Part shown: one piece after another, positions 63,665 through 64,000 of the stretch | How positions within the stretch are numbered: the first letter of the stretch is position 1 | Layout: each line of letters opens with the position of its first letter | From: SAR202 cluster bacterium | Lineage (GTDB): Bacteria; Chloroflexota; Dehalococcoidia; Lucifugimonadales; OSU-TB39 | Reading direction: 5' to 3' | DNA length: 64,000 bases | Assembly (NCBI GenBank): GCA_009392195.1 | Contig: VFGY01000025.1 | Span: forward strand, 34,139-98,138 | Made by a program: the position numbers and the translations under genes | The notes under the pieces: generated by a model | What the model was told of the DNA's origin: nothing | Databases searched by the model: none | The model's input: only the letters and a program-made list of their open reading frames with translations

Positions 63665-63889
63665 CTAACCTGCCCTTCTAATCTCTACTGACTCTCCAGG
63701 TGCTAAAGCAACTCTTTGGACATCAATTCGTAACTTCAATAGCCAATACCCTAATGTTGCCTTACTAACGCCTAACCTATCTGCTGTTGCAGAAAGACCA
63801 ATTTCAGTAACTAATGGTGGTAACATTTTCTCAAGCGGCTGCTTGAATCTTTGTTCCACAGACTGCATTTTCTTTGTTTTCCTACGCAT
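63665..63889 (-). CDS. Small helix-turn-helix protein
   Basis: 74 residues from the ATG at 63889, which has AAGGAGGAG 5 bases before; the longer frame to 63931 is not used. The helix-turn-helix reads LSATADRLGVSKATLGYWLLKL (residues about 34-55), like a resolvase/Trp-repressor-type DNA-binding fold. The tail RVALAPGESVEIRR is short. No enzyme domain, so a compact regulator or DNA-binding protein; no target is known. Confidence 0.6.
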   Translation of the reverse strand: MRRKTKKMQSVEQRFKQPLEKMLPPLVTEIGLSATADRLGVSKATLGYWLLKLRIDVQRVALAPGESVEIRRAG

Positions 63890-64000
63890 TAGACTCCTCC
63901 TTGAGTTTCGCGTTATATAAATACTAATCATGGTTTAGGTTTTGTGTCAATCTATTTTCAGTTCTTTTCTAAAACTTTTCTAATTTATTCATTATATTCA

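Noticed and set aside
1..64000. Genetic code in which TGA means Trp or Gly
   Set aside because: Many clearly full-length genes end at TGA (for example 4980-4982, 9122-9124, 10526-10528) and TGG is used for Trp.
1..64000. CRISPR array, insertion sequence or prophage
   Set aside because: No regularly spaced repeats, no transposase or integrase reading frame and no terminal inverted repeats were found by reading.

Overview
The window is AT-rich, gene-dense bacterial chromosome with no plasmid, phage, insertion sequence or CRISPR signature. No gap between genes exceeds about 250 bases. Several traits fit a marine Chloroflexota lineage of the SAR202/Dehalococcoidia type: an archaeal-type phosphoglycerate mutase (apgM), LL-diaminopimelate aminotransferase (dapL), a DUF3105 protein, a CbbQ/CbbO-like pair, and many catabolic paralogues (HpcH aldolases, a TPP decarboxylase-like enzyme, RraA, LarA, an LLM flavin oxidoreductase, SDR). 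This placement is inference; no 16S rRNA or reference protein is available here.

Layout. 1-7.7 kb: accessory catabolism (two HpcH/HpaI aldolases, Zn alcohol dehydrogenase, TPP enzyme, D-aminoacylase), ending in selD. 7.9-11.0 kb: an MFS carrier, an Asp-box beta-propeller protein and an OsmC-like protein. 11-20.4 kb: Nudix hydrolase, a third HpcH aldolase, CCA-adding enzyme, fumarase, threonine aldolase, MFS, rarA and selA. 20.5-26.8 kb: coaE, a MoxR-type AAA+ ATPase, a CoA-diphosphatase-like Nudix protein, a 1074-residue von Willebrand A protein and an LLM oxidoreductase. 26.8-31.8 kb: tRNA-Thr, tRNA-Tyr, tRNA-Thr, tuf, rpmG, secE, nusG, rplK, rplA, rplJ, rplL. 31.8-37.6 kb: minus-strand catabolic run (larA-like, M20 peptidase, SDR, cupin, RraA-like, DegV). 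37.8-43.7 kb: hisZ-hisG-(PLC-like)-hisD-hisC-hisB. 43.7-51.0 kb: minus-strand guaA-DUF3955-MazG-like-purD-purE-purB-purC-DUF3105-purS. 51.2-60.3 kb: tsaC, polyprenyl synthetase, pgk, apgM, tpiA, miaA, dapF, dapL, hflX. 60.5-64 kb: an unusual winged-helix/TIR-like protein, a C-terminal processing protease, smpB and a small helix-turn-helix protein.

The main result is a selenocysteine theme. Two genes that simple ORF calling truncates read through an in-frame TGA. One is selD itself (Sec19, TTG start with a strong Shine-Dalgarno). The other is an OsmC-family peroxiredoxin-like gene (Sec50 at the catalytic cysteine position). Each TGA is followed at the expected distance by a hairpin with a G at loop position 2, as in bacterial SECIS elements. 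selA lies in the same window; selB and selC must be elsewhere. TGA is an ordinary stop in many neighbouring genes, so this is local recoding and not a changed genetic code.

Other points worth attention: a HisZ-like protein beside a full-length HisG; the AAA+/Nudix/vWA set with a repeat-bearing N-terminus; a polyprenyl synthetase with a degraded second Asp motif; and a ribosomal operon that ends at rplL without rpoB.
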